From: FEN-1279 sp964400285
GTDB lineage: Bacteria; Bacteroidota; Ignavibacteria; Tepidaquicellales; Tepidaquicellaceae
DNA length: 64,000 nucleotides
Direction: 5' to 3'
Assembly (NCBI GenBank): GCA_964400285.1
Contig: CAYNTK010000008.1
Coordinates: 62,001 to 126,000, forward strand
The notes under the pieces were generated by a model. That model was not told the origin of the DNA and searched no databases. It was given only the letters and a program-made list of their open reading frames with translations. Shown in pieces: positions 62,591 through 64,000 of the stretch. The position numbers were made by a program, and so were the translations under genes. Position 1 is the first letter of the stretch. Every line of letters begins with the position of its first letter.

Positions 62591-63370
62591 ATGAAAAATA
62601 TTTTAGTAAGCATTAAATTATTAGTATTATTTTTTATTATTCAGAATTATTCATTTGCTCAAACATACGATACAGTATTCAAAGCAAATTTATTCGAAAC
62701 ACAGAAGAATACAGTAAAAGCGTCATTTCAGTATGATGAGACTGGTAGTTCATTTAATGGGAAATTTAAATTGACGATAGATAATATTAGTATAAACGAT
62801 TCGTGTGAATATTCTTACGATTATTTTGAAGTGAAGGTTGTAGATATTTATAAGAATGATGACTATAGGGAGATTGCAATATTATATTATTTTGGAGAGA
62901 GTCCAGAATATATGATATACCGATATACAGGGAAAAAAATAATATCACTTGGAATGATTTCATCTATGGATGAGCCAGAATTCAAAGGTAATGGAGTGGT
63001 AAAAGCGAGCAGTTGGATGGGATTTTGGAGATTGAAATACGAATATATTTTTAATGATAAAAAGATGAAATTCGATGAGAAGATAAAAGATGAAGTCGAT
63101 GTTGTTTTTTATGAAGGATTCGAAAATAAATTTACTGTCAAGGAAAAATTCAGCATTTATAAGGAAAGGGATAAAAATTCGGAAGTGGTAACAACATTTA
63201 GGAATGGAGATGTAATAAGTATTTTGAAAGCATATATAAAAGTAAAATGTGAAGATAACTACAAAGACCCTTGTATTTGGTATTTAATAAAGGATAGTAA
63301 AGGAAATAAAGGTTGGTTGCAATTAAAAGATTTTCAAGAAAAGGTCGATGGGATACCCTGGGCGGGATAA
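62591..63370 (+). CDS. Exported SH3-like domain protein
   Basis: 259 residues with a signal peptide (KLLVLFFIIQNYSFAQ). A beta-rich N-terminal domain (about 20-180) of no known family and a C-terminal SH3b-like region (about 185-259) with FSIYKERDKNSEVVTTFRNGDVISIL and WYLIKDSKGNKGWLQL. Such SH3 domains often bind peptidoglycan. Pairs with the lipoprotein upstream. Ends at the bidirectional terminator at 63392-63421. Confidence 0.8.
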   Translation: MKNILVSIKLLVLFFIIQNYSFAQTYDTVFKANLFETQKNTVKASFQYDETGSSFNGKFKLTIDNISINDSCEYSYDYFEVKVVDIYKNDDYREIAILYYFGESPEYMIYRYTGKKIISLGMISSMDEPEFKGNGVVKASSWMGFWRLKYEYIFNDKKMKFDEKIKDEVDVVFYEGFENKFTVKEKFSIYKERDKNSEVVTTFRNGDVISILKAYIKVKCEDNYKDPCIWYLIKDSKGNKGWLQLKDFQEKVDGIPWAG

Positions 63371-63391
63371 TACAATGTTAAGATTTAAAAT

Positions 63392-63421
63392 AAAAGGAGC
63401 TGTTTATCAACAGCTCTTTTT
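63392..63421. terminator. Bidirectional terminator
   Basis: GAGCTGTT (63397-63404) with AACAGCTC (63409-63416), T run on the plus strand, and an A-rich left side giving T on the minus strand. It lies between two convergent genes, the SH3-like protein and the peroxiredoxin. Confidence 0.85.
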
Positions 63422-63446
63422 ATTATACATTATTTATTAATTATTA

Positions 63447-63983
63447 TTAAAGTGTTTTATCGCCTTTTTTCCAGTTGCAAGGTATTAGACCACCATTTTG
63501 TAAACCGTCGAGAACTCTTAAAACTTCTTCAACATTTCTTCCGACCGATAAGTCATTGACGTTAATCCAGCGAACAATTCCTTTTGGGTCAACGATGAAA
63601 GTAGCTCTGTAAGCGACTTTTTCTTCGGCTTCGAGAATCCCTAAATCTTCAGCGAGTGATTTTGAAGTATCAGCAAGCAAAGGAATATCAAGGTTTTTTA
63701 AATCAGGATGCGAGCTCATCCAACCATAGTGAGAAAATTCAGAATCGGTAGAAGCACCTATTAATTCAGTATTTCTACTATCAAACTCTTTTTTACTTTT
63801 GTTAAATTCAACAATTTCAGTTGGACAAACGAAAGTGAAATCTTTTGGATACCAGAACATAACCATCCATTTATTTTTGCTAATGTGGTCATTGTTTGTT
63901 ATTTCAGTAAATTCTTTTCCGGGTTTAATAGAAACAGTAGCTTTCTTTTTAAAATCGGGAAATTTTTGCCCTAAACTAATCAT
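63447..63983 (-). CDS. Peroxiredoxin (AhpC/Prx family)
   Basis: 178 residues. Peroxidatic cysteine C53 in FTFVCPTEIVEF and a resolving cysteine C169 in GLIPCNWKKG, so a typical two-cysteine type. Supporting motifs: WYPKDFTF, IGASTDSEFSHYGW and DPKGIVRWINV. It reduces peroxides using a reductase that is not in the window. An AGGAG site (on the minus strand, about 10 bases before the ATG) supports the start. The promoter lies near or beyond the window edge. Confidence 0.93.
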   Translation of the reverse strand: MISLGQKFPDFKKKATVSIKPGKEFTEITNNDHISKNKWMVMFWYPKDFTFVCPTEIVEFNKSKKEFDSRNTELIGASTDSEFSHYGWMSSHPDLKNLDIPLLADTSKSLAEDLGILEAEEKVAYRATFIVDPKGIVRWINVNDLSVGRNVEEVLRVLDGLQNGGLIPCNWKKGDKTL

Positions 63984-64000
63984 AATATTTTATCTCCTAT

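Overview
The window is a gene-dense, very AT-rich stretch of bacterial chromosome with about 55 supported protein genes and one tRNA gene. I saw no insertion sequence, prophage, CRISPR array or rRNA operon. Three signs point to the Bacteroidota/Chlorobi (FCB) group, most like Ignavibacteria: a type IX secretion C-terminal domain with the FPNPFNP signature, a CarboxypepD_reg TonB-dependent receptor, and DUF3109, RpoN and HslUV genes of that type. This placement is an inference, not a measurement. At least eight genes appear to start with TTG and two with GTG.

Layout. 0-13 kb: a P-loop kinase-like protein; a fused E1/E2 2-oxoglutarate dehydrogenase (Kgd type); a secreted prolyl oligopeptidase; two adjacent sensor histidine kinases; a lone C-terminal transketolase half; an HtrA protease. 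13-26 kb: a bactofilin/M23 peptidase pair, a TonB receptor, purN-purH, and the cell-shape cluster mreBCD-mrdA-rodA followed by pyrF. 26-32 kb: an SPFH/NfeD pair, then a compact redox operon (CXXCH lipoprotein, TlpA-like thioredoxin, DUF4266 lipoprotein, DUF3570 barrel, NusG_II protein, ApbE), then an NlpC/P60 lipoprotein. 32-38 kb: dprA-DUF3109-rpoN-hslV-hslU-porin-like protein. 38-50 kb, mostly minus strand: acyl-CoA dehydrogenase, 3-hydroxybutyryl-CoA dehydrogenase and thiolase; tpiA, photolyase and an IMPDH/GMPR-family gene; sucC, a small lipoprotein, pruA and a serine hydrolase; an LppM-like lipoprotein. 50-64 kb: initiator tRNA, amidase, rlpA, a large receiver/PPDK-type ATP-grasp fusion, gdhA, a PDZ-alpha/beta hydrolase, a T9SS cargo protein, several unknown or secreted proteins, DinB and a peroxiredoxin.

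How it fits together. PruA, GdhA, Kgd and SucC connect proline/glutamate breakdown to the TCA cycle. The thiolase, 3-hydroxyacyl-CoA dehydrogenase and acyl-CoA dehydrogenase form most of a C4 acyl-CoA route without a crotonase. MreBCD/PBP2/RodA, bactofilin/M23, the amidase, RlpA and the NlpC/P60 lipoprotein form a large share of cell-wall genes.

The most interesting locus is the 27.9-31.7 kb redox operon. Its DUF3570 protein carries two stretches resembling the ApbE flavin-attachment motif, and its ApbE appears to lack two usual metal ligands. Second is the 994-residue protein at 53.4-56.4 kb, which joins two receiver-like domains to a PEP-synthase-type ATP-grasp domain without the downstream phosphotransfer domains.
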